Of a stretch of 64,000 nucleotides of DNA, positions 40,482 to 47,980 are shown piece after piece. Source of the DNA: Lachnoclostridium sp. An131 (GTDB taxonomy: Bacteria > Bacillota > Clostridia > Lachnospirales > Lachnospiraceae); assembly GCF_002160825.1 (NCBI RefSeq), contig NZ_NFLI01000016.1, positions 26,272 through 90,271 on the forward strand. Direction: 5' to 3'. The notes under the pieces were generated by a model. That model was not told the DNA's origin, made no database searches, and saw nothing but the letters and a program-made list of their open reading frames with translations. Each line of letters starts with the position of its first letter. Positions within the stretch are counted from its first letter, which is position 1. The position numbers and the translations under genes were made by a program.

Positions 40482-40838
40482 ATGGCAAGAATTAAAGGCG
40501 GTTTAGGCGCTAAGAAGAGACATAACAGAGTTTTGAAGCTCGCAAAGGGCTATAGAGGAGCAAGAAGCAAGCAGTACCGCGTAGCAAAGCAGTCCGTGAT
40601 GAGAGCGCTGGCTACTTCCTACGCAGGAAGAAAAGAGAGAAAGCGTCAGTTCCGTCAGCTCTGGATCGCACGTATCAACGCTGCGGCCCGTCTGAATGGA
40701 CTGTCCTACAGCAAATTCATGTACGGCCTGAAGCTGGCTGAGGTTCAGCTGAACCGCAAGGTGCTGGCTGATATGGCAGTGAATGATCCGGCTGGCTTCG
40801 CAACTCTGGCTGAGGTTGCCAAGAGCAAGATTGCATAA
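40482..40838 (+). CDS. rplT: 50S ribosomal protein L20
   Basis: The 118-residue protein is a complete L20: [30 protein letters not shown] at the start, with the conserved [19 protein letters not shown] and a C-terminal repressor domain ([16 protein letters not shown]). Besides building the large subunit it is the likely repressor of this operon through the leader. A terminator follows after 26 nt. Confidence 0.98.
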   Translation: MARIKGGLGAKKRHNRVLKLAKGYRGARSKQYRVAKQSVMRALATSYAGRKERKRQFRQLWIARINAAARLNGLSYSKFMYGLKLAEVQLNRKVLADMAVNDPAGFATLAEVAKSKIA

Positions 40839-40864
40839 AAAGACATTTTCAAGCTGAATTCAGA

Positions 40865-40910
40865 GAGCCATTGTGTAACGGGAATGACCTGTTTCACAAT
40901 GGCTTCTTTC
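40865..40910 (+). terminator. Terminator of the infC-rpmI-rplT operon
   Basis: GAGCCATTGTG (40865-40875) pairs with CACAATGGCTT (40895-40905), followed by CTTTC. Confidence 0.75.
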
Positions 40911-40963
40911 GTGCAGATATTCTGGCCTGCTGCGTTGAGACAGGAAAATGAGAAAGCCCACGT

Positions 40964-40991
40964 TTGACAAATAAAAGAAGCGTGCTATAAT
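40964..40991 (+). promoter_or_regulatory. Promoter of the COG0523 GTPase operon
   Basis: TTGACA (40964-40969), 16 nt, then TATAAT (40986-40991): consensus elements. The last base of -10 is the first base of the CIRCE-like operator. Confidence 0.85.
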
Positions 40992-41017
40992 TAGCAGTGT
41001 GCAGAAGCGAGTGCTAA
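40991..41017 (+). promoter_or_regulatory. CIRCE-like operator (HrcA site)
   Basis: TTAGCAGTG, exactly nine nucleotides, then GAGTGCTAA. The HrcA operator CIRCE is TTAGCACTC-N9-GAGTGCTAA, so the right arm is perfect and the left arm differs at two of nine positions. It begins at the -10 end and covers the transcription start, where CIRCE usually lies. HrcA binding would repress the GTPase genes until heat or misfolding stress. Confidence 0.75.
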
Positions 41018-41076
41018 CAGAAAAACTGATATTCAGGAGGCCGAAGCCTCTATAAAGTGAGAAAGAAGGAAGAAAA

Positions 41077-42222
41077 ATGACAGAGATTACCATTATCTCC
41101 GGCTTTCTGGGAGCCGGAAAGACAACATTGATTAAAAAGCTTCTGGAAGAGGCTTTTCAGGGTGAGAAAATTGTACTGATTGAAAATGAATTCGGAGAGA
41201 TCGGTATCGACGGCGGTTTCCTGAAGGATGCCGGCATCCAGGTGAATGAGATGAACTCCGGATGCATCTGCTGCTCCCTGGTGGGCGACTTTGGAACCGC
41301 ACTGAAGGAGGTTCTGGATACCTACGCACCGGATCGGATCCTGATTGAGCCCTCCGGCGTGGGCAAGCTTTCCGATGTGGTGAAGGCGGTGGAGAATGTG
41401 GCCGGGACCATGGATGTCCATATCGACAGCTCGATTGTTGTGGTAGATGGAAAGAAATGCAAAATGTATATGAAGAATTTTGGCGAATTCTTCAACAACC
41501 AGGTAGAGCATGCGGGAACGATCGTCTTAAGCCGCACTCAGAGCATGACTGAGGAGAAGCTTCAGGAAGCGGTTGCCCTGCTTCGTGAGCATAATGAGGC
41601 AGCTACGATGATTACAACGCCGTGGGACGATCTGAATGGAAAGCAGATTCTGGACGCCATGCATCATGCTGAGCTGGATATGGACGCTCCTCATGAGCAT
41701 CACCACCATGACGGACACGATCATGACCACCATGAACATGGGGAAGAGTGCTGCTGCGGACATGATCATGGTCATGAGGAGCATGATCATCATCACGCCC
41801 ATGAAGACCATGACCATGCGCATGAAGGGCATGATCACCACCATGACCATGAGCACGGAGAGGGCTGCACCTGCGGCTGCCATGATCATGACCATGATCA
41901 CGAGGGCCACCACCATCATCACGATCATGACGGACATCATCATGCGGACGAGGTGTTTACAAGCTGGGGTGTAGAGACGCCGCGGCGGTTTGGCACGGAA
42001 GAGCTGCAGCAGATGCTGGAGGAGCTTGGCGGCTCAGAGAAGTATGGTGTTATTCTGCGCGCCAAGGGAATTCTTCAGAATACAGACGGCAGCTGGATGC
42101 AGTTTGATTTTGTGCCGGAAGAGTATGAGGTAAGAGGCGGAGAGCCGGATTATACAGGACGTCTCTGCGTGATAGGCTCCGGTCTCAAGGAGGACGCGCT
42201 GAAGGAACTGTTTCAGGTATAG
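41077..42222 (+). CDS. COG0523 (CobW-like) GTPase with His-rich metal-binding region
   Basis: The 381-residue protein has P-loop GFLGAGKTT (about residues 9-17), the metal motif SGCICCSL (CxCC, about 63-70), and a very His/Asp-rich stretch of about 85 residues (about 206-290) that also includes CCCG and CTCGC. The CobW C-terminal domain follows. COG0523 proteins are GTP-driven metallochaperones, with the CxCC and His tracts typical of zinc (ZNG1, YeiR) or nickel/cobalt handling. The promoter carries a CIRCE-like element, an uncommon link to heat-shock control. A second GTPase gene follows after 11 nt. Confidence 0.88.
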   Translation: MTEITIISGFLGAGKTTLIKKLLEEAFQGEKIVLIENEFGEIGIDGGFLKDAGIQVNEMNSGCICCSLVGDFGTALKEVLDTYAPDRILIEPSGVGKLSDVVKAVENVAGTMDVHIDSSIVVVDGKKCKMYMKNFGEFFNNQVEHAGTIVLSRTQSMTEEKLQEAVALLREHNEAATMITTPWDDLNGKQILDAMHHAELDMDAPHEHHHHDGHDHDHHEHGEECCCGHDHGHEEHDHHHAHEDHDHAHEGHDHHHDHEHGEGCTCGCHDHDHDHEGHHHHHDHDGHHHADEVFTSWGVETPRRFGTEELQQMLEELGGSEKYGVILRAKGILQNTDGSWMQFDFVPEEYEVRGGEPDYTGRLCVIGSGLKEDALKELFQV

Positions 42223-42233
42223 GAGAGGAAGGT

Positions 42234-43184
42234 ATGAGTCTGATAAATAAAGTACCTGTGTATCTGGTAAATGGTTTTCTGGAAAGCGGAAAGACGACCT
42301 TTATCCAGGAGACGCTGTCGGATCCCTATTTCTCAGACGGCGGGAAGACGCTTCTGATCGCCTGCGAGGAAGGGGAGGAAGAGTATGATCTGCATATCCT
42401 AGAGTCCTATGATACGGAATTGGTACAGGTAGAGGAAAAGGCGGCATTTACGCCTGAGTTTTTGGAGGAGTGCAAAAAGAAATACAAGCCCACCCAGGTC
42501 ATGATTGAATACAATGGCATGTGGGGCATGCAGTTGTTCCGGGAAATGCAGCTTCCGAGAGGCTGGTTCCCGGCCCAGGGAATTACGCTGGTGGATGCAG
42601 GAACCTTTGATCTGTATATGCAGAATATGAAGTCGCTTTTCATGGATATGGTGCAGGATTCCGATCTGGTGATTTTCAACCGCTGCCAGGAGGGCACGAA
42701 GGCAGCCTCCTACAAGCGCAATATCCGCGCGGTGAATCCGAGAGCGCAGGTGGAATTTGAGAAGGAGGGCGGAGAGCTTTTTGAATACGAGGACGAGCTG
42801 CCGTTTGATTTAAATGCGGAAATCGTGGATATCGGAGATATCGACTATGGTATCTGGTATGTGGACGCCATGGATCATCCGGAGCATTATGACGGAAAGA
42901 CGATCCGCTTTAAAGCGCGGGTTATGAAGCCCAGAGGAATTACGCCGGGGTATTTTGTGCCGGGGCGGCGGGCTATGACCTGCTGTGCGGATGATACGGT
43001 GTTTCTTGGCTTTCTCTGCCGCAGCCAGAATGTGGATAAGCTGAAGAATGGCCAGTGGCTGACGGTGACAGCCAAGGTGTCTGTACAGAAGAGAGAGGAA
43101 TATTCCGGCGAGGAGGGGCCTGTGCTTTATACAAAAGCGCTGAAATCAGCGCCGGCTCCGGAAGAGGAGCTGGTATATTTCTGA
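42234..43184 (+). CDS. CobW-like GTPase fused to a TIGR03943-like domain
   Basis: This 316-residue protein has P-loop GFLESGKTT (about residues 14-22) and GTPase features (VIFNRCQEGTKA in place of NKxD), but where CobW proteins have CxCC it reads ACEEGEEEYD, so that metal site is missing. The last 110 residues (from about FDLNAEIVDIGD) look like the YcgQ/TIGR03943 C-terminal domain, with RRAMTCCADDTVFLGFLC carrying a Cys pair. This combination suggests that the two adjacent GTPases form a pair, with the metal passed between the His-rich protein and the Cys-pair domain. The role is inferred. Confidence 0.72.
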   Translation: MSLINKVPVYLVNGFLESGKTTFIQETLSDPYFSDGGKTLLIACEEGEEEYDLHILESYDTELVQVEEKAAFTPEFLEECKKKYKPTQVMIEYNGMWGMQLFREMQLPRGWFPAQGITLVDAGTFDLYMQNMKSLFMDMVQDSDLVIFNRCQEGTKAASYKRNIRAVNPRAQVEFEKEGGELFEYEDELPFDLNAEIVDIGDIDYGIWYVDAMDHPEHYDGKTIRFKARVMKPRGITPGYFVPGRRAMTCCADDTVFLGFLCRSQNVDKLKNGQWLTVTAKVSVQKREEYSGEEGPVLYTKALKSAPAPEEELVYF

Positions 43185-43272
43185 TTTTCCGGGGAGCGCC
43201 TGAGAAGAAGCCGGCGGACCTTGGCTGTCCCGGAGAGCTCCGGGCAGGAGTGCCGGGAGCGCCCCGCTGTTT

Positions 43273-44181
43273 TCAGTATGAGCGAATCGGAATCGGAATT
43301 TCGGGCTTCTGATATTGGCTCAGCAGCTCTCTGAGGAGCTGGATGGATTCCGAGATAAATTTATCCTTGTGATAGACCAGCTTAAAGGTACGATCCCATA
43401 TGTTTTCAGGATCCTGAAGCATATGGATCGTGCCTTTTCTGATCTCCTCTTCGATCAGGCGTACAGAGATCACGGCAAGGCAGCTGTTGAAAAGGATAGC
43501 GTGCTTCATGGCTTCCGGGAAGGGCGCTTCGATCCGGCGGCGGATGGAGATTTGATTTTCGCGCAGGTAGCTTTCAAACAGGGCGCGTGTTCCGCTTCCG
43601 TTTTCCCGCATGACAAAATCAAGCCCTTCCAGGTCGGAAGGCGAGAAGGTGCTGCGGCAGGCAAAGGGATGGCCGGCGCCGCAGGCCAGGACCAGATAGT
43701 CCTCAACCAGTGGCAGGCTGATGAGATCCGGGCTCTTAACGACGCCCTCCACGATTCCAACGTCCAGATCGGAACGCAGCAGCTTGTCCTCCACAGCCTG
43801 CGTGTTTCCGATAAAGGAAAAGGTGTCGACCTGCGGCCGCAGCCTCTGAAAATCGCTCAGCAGCGCGGGAAGCATACAGGAGCCGATGGTGACTGTGACT
43901 CCGATGCGGAAATGCTCTGTCTTTGTCTCGCTCTGCATCTGACGTTCGAGCTCATCGAAGGAATGGACGGCAGCCTTTGCCATTTTCAGAAGGTGCTGCC
44001 CTGGCTCGGTGATGTAAAGCCGTCTGGAGAGGCGGTCGAAAAGCCTGGTTTCATAGTGCTCCTCGAGTTCGCGGATAGCCTGGCTGACCGTAGGCTGGGT
44101 CAGATAAAGCTTTTTTGCGGCCAGGCTCATTTTTCCGTTCTCAGCAACTGCGATAAAGATTTTCAGATGGCGAATCGTCAT
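43273..44181 (-). CDS. LysR-family transcriptional regulator
   Basis: The 302-residue protein has the LysR winged helix at its start (MTIRHLKIFIAVAENGKMSLAAKKLYLTQPTVSQAIRELE) and a type-2 periplasmic-binding-like effector domain (about residues 90-295). I chose the ATG at 44181, behind AGAGGAG. It is divergent from the CoA-disulfide-reductase-like gene, and the shared spacer holds a TGATA-N6-TATCA dyad. The neighbouring sulfite reductase-like gene suggests a CysB/CysL-type sulfur regulator, but the effector cannot be read. Confidence 0.92.
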   Translation of the reverse strand: MTIRHLKIFIAVAENGKMSLAAKKLYLTQPTVSQAIRELEEHYETRLFDRLSRRLYITEPGQHLLKMAKAAVHSFDELERQMQSETKTEHFRIGVTVTIGSCMLPALLSDFQRLRPQVDTFSFIGNTQAVEDKLLRSDLDVGIVEGVVKSPDLISLPLVEDYLVLACGAGHPFACRSTFSPSDLEGLDFVMRENGSGTRALFESYLRENQISIRRRIEAPFPEAMKHAILFNSCLAVISVRLIEEEIRKGTIHMLQDPENIWDRTFKLVYHKDKFISESIQLLRELLSQYQKPEIPIPIRSY

Positions 44182-44278
44182 AATGTTCTCCTCTGCTTTC
44201 CGGGGCCTGCCGCAATCCCGGACTGTCCGAAAAGAGACAGGCTTCCTGTAGTTAAAGTATAGATATTTCCTATGTTTT

Positions 44279-44324
44279 TGATAAAATAATATCATTTTTA
44301 TTATTGATGTACAAGTGCTATAAT
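44279..44324 (+). promoter_or_regulatory. LysR-type dyad and promoter of the sulfur operon
   Basis: TGATA-AAATAA-TATCA (44279-44294) is a T-N11-A-type LysR dyad. TATAAT (44319-44324) follows with no good -35, as expected for an activated promoter. The rest of the divergent spacer (44182-44430) has no recognised riboswitch. Confidence 0.5.
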
Positions 44325-44430
44325 AAAAAAACAAGAGCGCCGCTGAAGCAGGCGGGAAACTGGTAATGGAGCTACGATACACCGTACATGGAGAGATCAG
44401 GGTACGCAAAAAGAAAGGAGATTTTTACCG

Positions 44431-46059
44431 ATGAAAGTATTGATTATCGGGGGAGTTGCAGCGGGAACGAAGGTCGCGGCTAAGCTGAAACGGGAAGACC
44501 GCAGCTGTGAAGTCACAATTCTGACGAAGGGAAAGGATATTTCCTATGCAGGCTGCGGGCTTCCTTATTATGTTGGAGGATTGATTTCCACCAGAGAACA
44601 GCTGATCGTCAACACCCCGGAGTCCTTTTCCAGACTGACGGGAGCGAAAGTGCAGACGGAGACAGGGGTGACAGCCGTAGATACCGGGGCGAAGACGGTT
44701 ACGGCAGTACATAAGGGGGAGACGAAGACCTGGTCCTATGACAAGCTGGTTATCGCGTCAGGTGCCTCTCCGTTCCGTCCGCAGATTGAGGGCCTTGATC
44801 TGGAAAATGTATTTTTTATGAGAACGCCGGACGATGCGATTGCTCTCCGGGCGGCTGTGGAGGCCGGCGGAATCAAGCGCGCAGTGGTAGCCGGAGGCGG
44901 CTTTATCGGTCTTGAGGTGGCAGAGAATCTGGCGGAAAAGGGCGTGCGTGTGAATGTGATTGATTTTGCGCCTCATGTGCTCCCGAATTTCCTCGACCCG
45001 GAGATGAGTGAATATGTAGAGAACAGGATGTCAGAGGCGGGGGTCAATCCCATGACCGGAGTCGCTCTGGAAGCCATCCTTGGAGACGGCAGGGTGGAGA
45101 AGGTACAGACCAGCAGGCGTGCCATAAAAGCAGATGCGGTGGTGATTGCCATTGGTATCCGTCCCAACACCGCGTTCCTGGAGGGAACCGGAATCGAGAT
45201 GTTCAAAGGTACAATTCTGACGGACAAATATATGCGCACGAATATGGAGGATGTCTATGCGGTAGGTGACTGCGCAATGGTGACAAACCGGGAGACAGGA
45301 GAGCCGGCCTGGTCTCCGATGGGGTCTACGGCAAACATAGCAGGCCGTGTGCTGGCTGCCGATATCTGCGGAAAGAACAAGGAATATGCAGGCGTGCTGG
45401 GCACCGGTGTGGCGAAGCTCCCGGGCGGAATCAATGCAGGACGTACCGGACTTACTGAGACTGCGGCAAGGGCGGCGGGCTATGATGTCATCACAGCTCT
45501 TTCCGTAGTGGATGATAAGGCTCATTACTATCCGGGAGCAGGGAACTTCATTATCAAGCTGGTGGCAGACAGGACGACACGTAAGCTTCTGGGACTGCAG
45601 GTGCTGGGAGGCGGTGCAGTGGATAAGATTACAGATATCGCAGTGACAGCCATTTCTCTGAACGCGACGGTGGATCAGCTTGAAAATCTGGACTTTGCGT
45701 ATGCTCCGCCCTTCTCCACAGCGATTCATCCGTTTGCACATGCACTGAACGTTCTGCTGAATAAGATGAGCGGAGCATTCGAGACATTTACGCCGGCAGA
45801 GTATGAGGCAGGAGCGGCGGAAGGCTACCGCCTGGTAGACGCGTCTCCCAAGCCTTCTATCGCAGGAGCTCCTTATCTGGATTTGACAAAAATAGACGGA
45901 GAGGTGGAAGGCTTTGGGAAGGACGAGAAGCTGCTGATCGTCTGCGCGAAAGGGAAACGTGCTTATATGACCCAGAACCGCCTGAAATATTACGGGTACA
46001 CGAATACCCGGGTTCTGGAAGGCGGCACGACCTTCAATGAGATCGGAGAAGAGGAATAG
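44431..46059 (+). CDS. CoA-disulfide reductase-like flavoprotein with rhodanese domain
   Basis: The 542-residue protein has an FAD-binding start (LIIGGVAAGTKVAAKL) and a redox Cys at 42 in SYAGCGLPYYVGG, the single-Cys site of CoA-disulfide reductase and related NADH oxidases or persulfide reductases. The NAD-binding part (VVAGGGFIGLEVAENL, about 151-166) and dimer domain follow. The last 80 residues form a compact rhodanese-like domain with active Cys in VCAKGKRAY. Fusions of this kind (CoADR-RHD) reduce polysulfide or CoA-persulfide with NAD(P)H. The sulfite reductase-like gene downstream supports a sulfur role. Confidence 0.85.
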   Translation: MKVLIIGGVAAGTKVAAKLKREDRSCEVTILTKGKDISYAGCGLPYYVGGLISTREQLIVNTPESFSRLTGAKVQTETGVTAVDTGAKTVTAVHKGETKTWSYDKLVIASGASPFRPQIEGLDLENVFFMRTPDDAIALRAAVEAGGIKRAVVAGGGFIGLEVAENLAEKGVRVNVIDFAPHVLPNFLDPEMSEYVENRMSEAGVNPMTGVALEAILGDGRVEKVQTSRRAIKADAVVIAIGIRPNTAFLEGTGIEMFKGTILTDKYMRTNMEDVYAVGDCAMVTNRETGEPAWSPMGSTANIAGRVLAADICGKNKEYAGVLGTGVAKLPGGINAGRTGLTETAARAAGYDVITALSVVDDKAHYYPGAGNFIIKLVADRTTRKLLGLQVLGGGAVDKITDIAVTAISLNATVDQLENLDFAYAPPFSTAIHPFAHALNVLLNKMSGAFETFTPAEYEAGAAEGYRLVDASPKPSIAGAPYLDLTKIDGEVEGFGKDEKLLIVCAKGKRAYMTQNRLKYYGYTNTRVLEGGTTFNEIGEEE

Positions 46060-46157
46060 ACAGAGGAAAAGCCACAGGTGAGACGTCATGGGTCAGCACG
46101 TCAGAAAATGGCGCGCGGATCCTGTGATACAGGATAATGATAAGGAGGATTTTAAGC

Positions 46158-47111
46158 ATGGCAACACTGACCATCAGCGCGGCAGACGAGAAAAAGGTAA
46201 AGGCCCGCGGATTTTTGAGCAACAAAGGAACAGATAACTTTTCTGCCCGCATCATCACAGTGAACGGCAAGGTTACGGCTGAGCAGCAGAGGGTGATCGC
46301 GGAGGCGGCGGAGAAATATGGAAATGGCACGGTGACCTACACGACGCGTCTGACAGTGGAGGTTCCGGGAGTACCCTATGACAAGATTGACGAATTCTGT
46401 GAGTTTATCGGAAAAGCAGGACTTGTGACCGGAGGAACCGGCTCAAAGGTGCGTCCGGTGGTTTCCTGTAAGGGAACGACCTGCCAGTACGGACTTCTGG
46501 ATTCCTTTGGGCTGTCAGAGGAGATTCATCACAGGTTTTATGAGGGATACCGTCAGGTGCAGCTTCCCCATAAGTTTAAAATCGCTGTAGGCGGATGCCC
46601 CAACAACTGTGTTAAGCCAGACCTGAACGACCTGGGAATCATCGGCCAGAGAATCCCGAACTATGACGAGGACGAGTGCAACGGCTGCAAGAAGTGCGCG
46701 GTGGAAAAGGTATGTCCTGTCCATGCAGCGAAGCTTGTAGACGGCGTGATGGAGATTGACAAGGATGTCTGCAATAACTGCGGACGCTGTATCGGACGCT
46801 GTCCGTTCGACTGCATCGAGGATGGAACCTATGGCTACAAGATTTATATCGGCGGACGCTGGGGCAAGAGCGTAGCCCAGGGAAGGGCCCTTTCCAAAGT
46901 GTTTACAGATAAAGAGGAAGCTCTGTCTGTAATCGAAAAAGCGATTCTGCTGTACCGGGAGCAGGGACATACGGGAGAGCGTTTTGCCACGACGATCGAA
47001 CGCCTGGGCTTTGAAAATGTAGAGGCTCAGCTTCTTTCAGACGATATTCTGGCGAGAAAGCAGGAAATTCTGGACGCCCAGCTTCACCTGACCGGAGGGG
47101 CTACCTGCTAG
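46158..47111 (+). CDS. Siroheme sulfite/nitrite reductase-like protein with two 4Fe-4S ferredoxin motifs
   Basis: This 317-residue protein has the nitrite/sulfite reductase half-domain start (RGFLSNKGTDNFSARIITVNGKVT), siroheme-4Fe4S cysteines in CKGTTC and GGCPNNC, and an inserted ferredoxin pair (CNGCKKCAVEKVCP and CNNCGRCIGRCP). The size and order fit the small, single-subunit anaerobic sulfite reductase-like proteins of clostridia and archaea (Fsr/DsrA-like). It is about half the length of assimilatory CysI. I chose 46158, with AAGGAGG upstream, over 46137. It follows the CoA-disulfide-reductase gene by 98 nt and could reduce sulfite, or an unknown siroheme substrate, to sulfide. Confidence 0.82.
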   Translation: MATLTISAADEKKVKARGFLSNKGTDNFSARIITVNGKVTAEQQRVIAEAAEKYGNGTVTYTTRLTVEVPGVPYDKIDEFCEFIGKAGLVTGGTGSKVRPVVSCKGTTCQYGLLDSFGLSEEIHHRFYEGYRQVQLPHKFKIAVGGCPNNCVKPDLNDLGIIGQRIPNYDEDECNGCKKCAVEKVCPVHAAKLVDGVMEIDKDVCNNCGRCIGRCPFDCIEDGTYGYKIYIGGRWGKSVAQGRALSKVFTDKEEALSVIEKAILLYREQGHTGERFATTIERLGFENVEAQLLSDDILARKQEILDAQLHLTGGATC

Positions 47112-47162
47112 GATTCTCTGAAGCTTTGCTGACTGGGAACAAAAAATTGTGCAATTTTGTTC

Positions 47163-47250
47163 TGGACAAAAAATATTTTATCTGCTATGATACATTCCAT
47201 AGTGAACAAAGGCAGTTTGCGAAAGCAGGCTGCCTTTTCGCATTTTTAAA
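47163..47250 (+). promoter_or_regulatory. Promoter and short terminator-like hairpin before the Lrp gene
   Basis: TGGACA (47163-47168), 17 nt, then TATGAT (47186-47191) form a good promoter. Only about 10 nt after the expected start, AAAGGCAG (47208-47215) pairs with CTGCCTTT (47230-47237), followed by TCGCATTTTT. It could be a 5'-end attenuator for the Lrp gene, or the terminator of the sulfite reductase gene with the promoter tucked inside. Confidence 0.55.
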
Positions 47251-47318
47251 GCTGTTGATTCCGGCAGGGGCTTTCGCGGCCCCGCAGGCGGAGCGGTAAG
47301 ATTGGGAGGTATCAAGGT

Positions 47319-47774
47319 ATGGACTGTATTGATCTGAGTATTTTGAAATGTCTGAAGGAAAATTCGAGGCAGACAGCTTCGATGATCAGCCAGACCATTA
47401 ACCTGTCTGTATCGGCCGTGATTGAGCGGATACGGAAGCTGGAGGCCAGAGGGCTGATTCAGCAGTACACGGTAGTGCTGGATGAAAAGCAGCTGGGGAA
47501 TGATCTGACGGTCTTTGTGTCTGTACGCCTGGAGAATCCACGGTTTGGGGAGGAGTTTGCAAAGGAGGCGTCTGCACATGTAAATATCTCCGAATGCTAT
47601 TATATTGCGGGTGATGTGGACTATCTTCTGAAGATTGTGACGGATTCCTCCCGCAGCCTGGAGCTGATTCATGACGATATCAATGGGATGGCAGGCGTCT
47701 CCTGGACGAAGACGCTGTATGTCCTTTCTACTATTAAAAATGACGTTTCCATACTGCCGGAGGAAATTGCGTAA
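47319..47774 (+). CDS. Lrp/AsnC-family transcriptional regulator
   Basis: The 151-residue protein has the AsnC-type winged helix (CIDLSILKCLKENSRQTASMISQTINLS, then VIERIRKLEARGLIQQYTVVLD) and the RAM ligand domain (about residues 65-140, ending SWTKTLYVLSTIKNDV). Family members respond to amino acids and often control transport or catabolism. It starts behind TTGGGAGG. A perfect 20-bp hairpin lies after the stop. Its targets are unknown; nearby genes (AI-2E exporter, sulfur operon) are candidates only by distance. Confidence 0.92.
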   Translation: MDCIDLSILKCLKENSRQTASMISQTINLSVSAVIERIRKLEARGLIQQYTVVLDEKQLGNDLTVFVSVRLENPRFGEEFAKEASAHVNISECYYIAGDVDYLLKIVTDSSRSLELIHDDINGMAGVSWTKTLYVLSTIKNDVSILPEEIA

Positions 47775-47800
47775 GAGGCCGGCAGAGGGGATTGGCGGAA

Positions 47801-47860
47801 GAAAGGCTGCCCGGAAGCTGGGTGTTTTCAGATTCACAGCTTCCGGGCAGCCTTTCCTAT
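47801..47860 (+). terminator. Perfect 20-bp hairpin after the Lrp gene
   Basis: The arms 47801-47820 and 47837-47856 (GAAAGGCTGCCCGGAAGCTG and its exact complement) enclose a 16-nt loop, followed by CTATT. The poor T-tract but perfect long stem resembles the element at 32721. Confidence 0.65.
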
Positions 47861-47980
47861 TGCGCCAAATATTTCCCGGCAGGCACTTGACACTTTCCGG
47901 CAGGTGGATTATGCTCACTACAGAGAGTATTTTTCAGAGAAAGATGGGCCTGTTTTCCGGCGGCATAGAGGAGTGAGCAC

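Noticed and set aside
41690..41960. Low-complexity His/Asp-codon stretch as a nucleotide repeat element
   Set aside because: The CAT/GAC-rich sequence is explained by the His-rich metal-binding part of the GTPase, without a fixed repeat unit.
44325..44430. Riboswitch upstream of the CoA-disulfide-reductase-like gene
   Set aside because: About 100 nt of leader shows no cobalamin, SAM or T-box core and no terminator.
46158..47111. Naming the siroheme protein cysI or asrC
   Set aside because: It is about half of CysI length, asrA and asrB are absent, and I could not confirm exact cluster spacing. The general sulfite/nitrite reductase-like call is safer.
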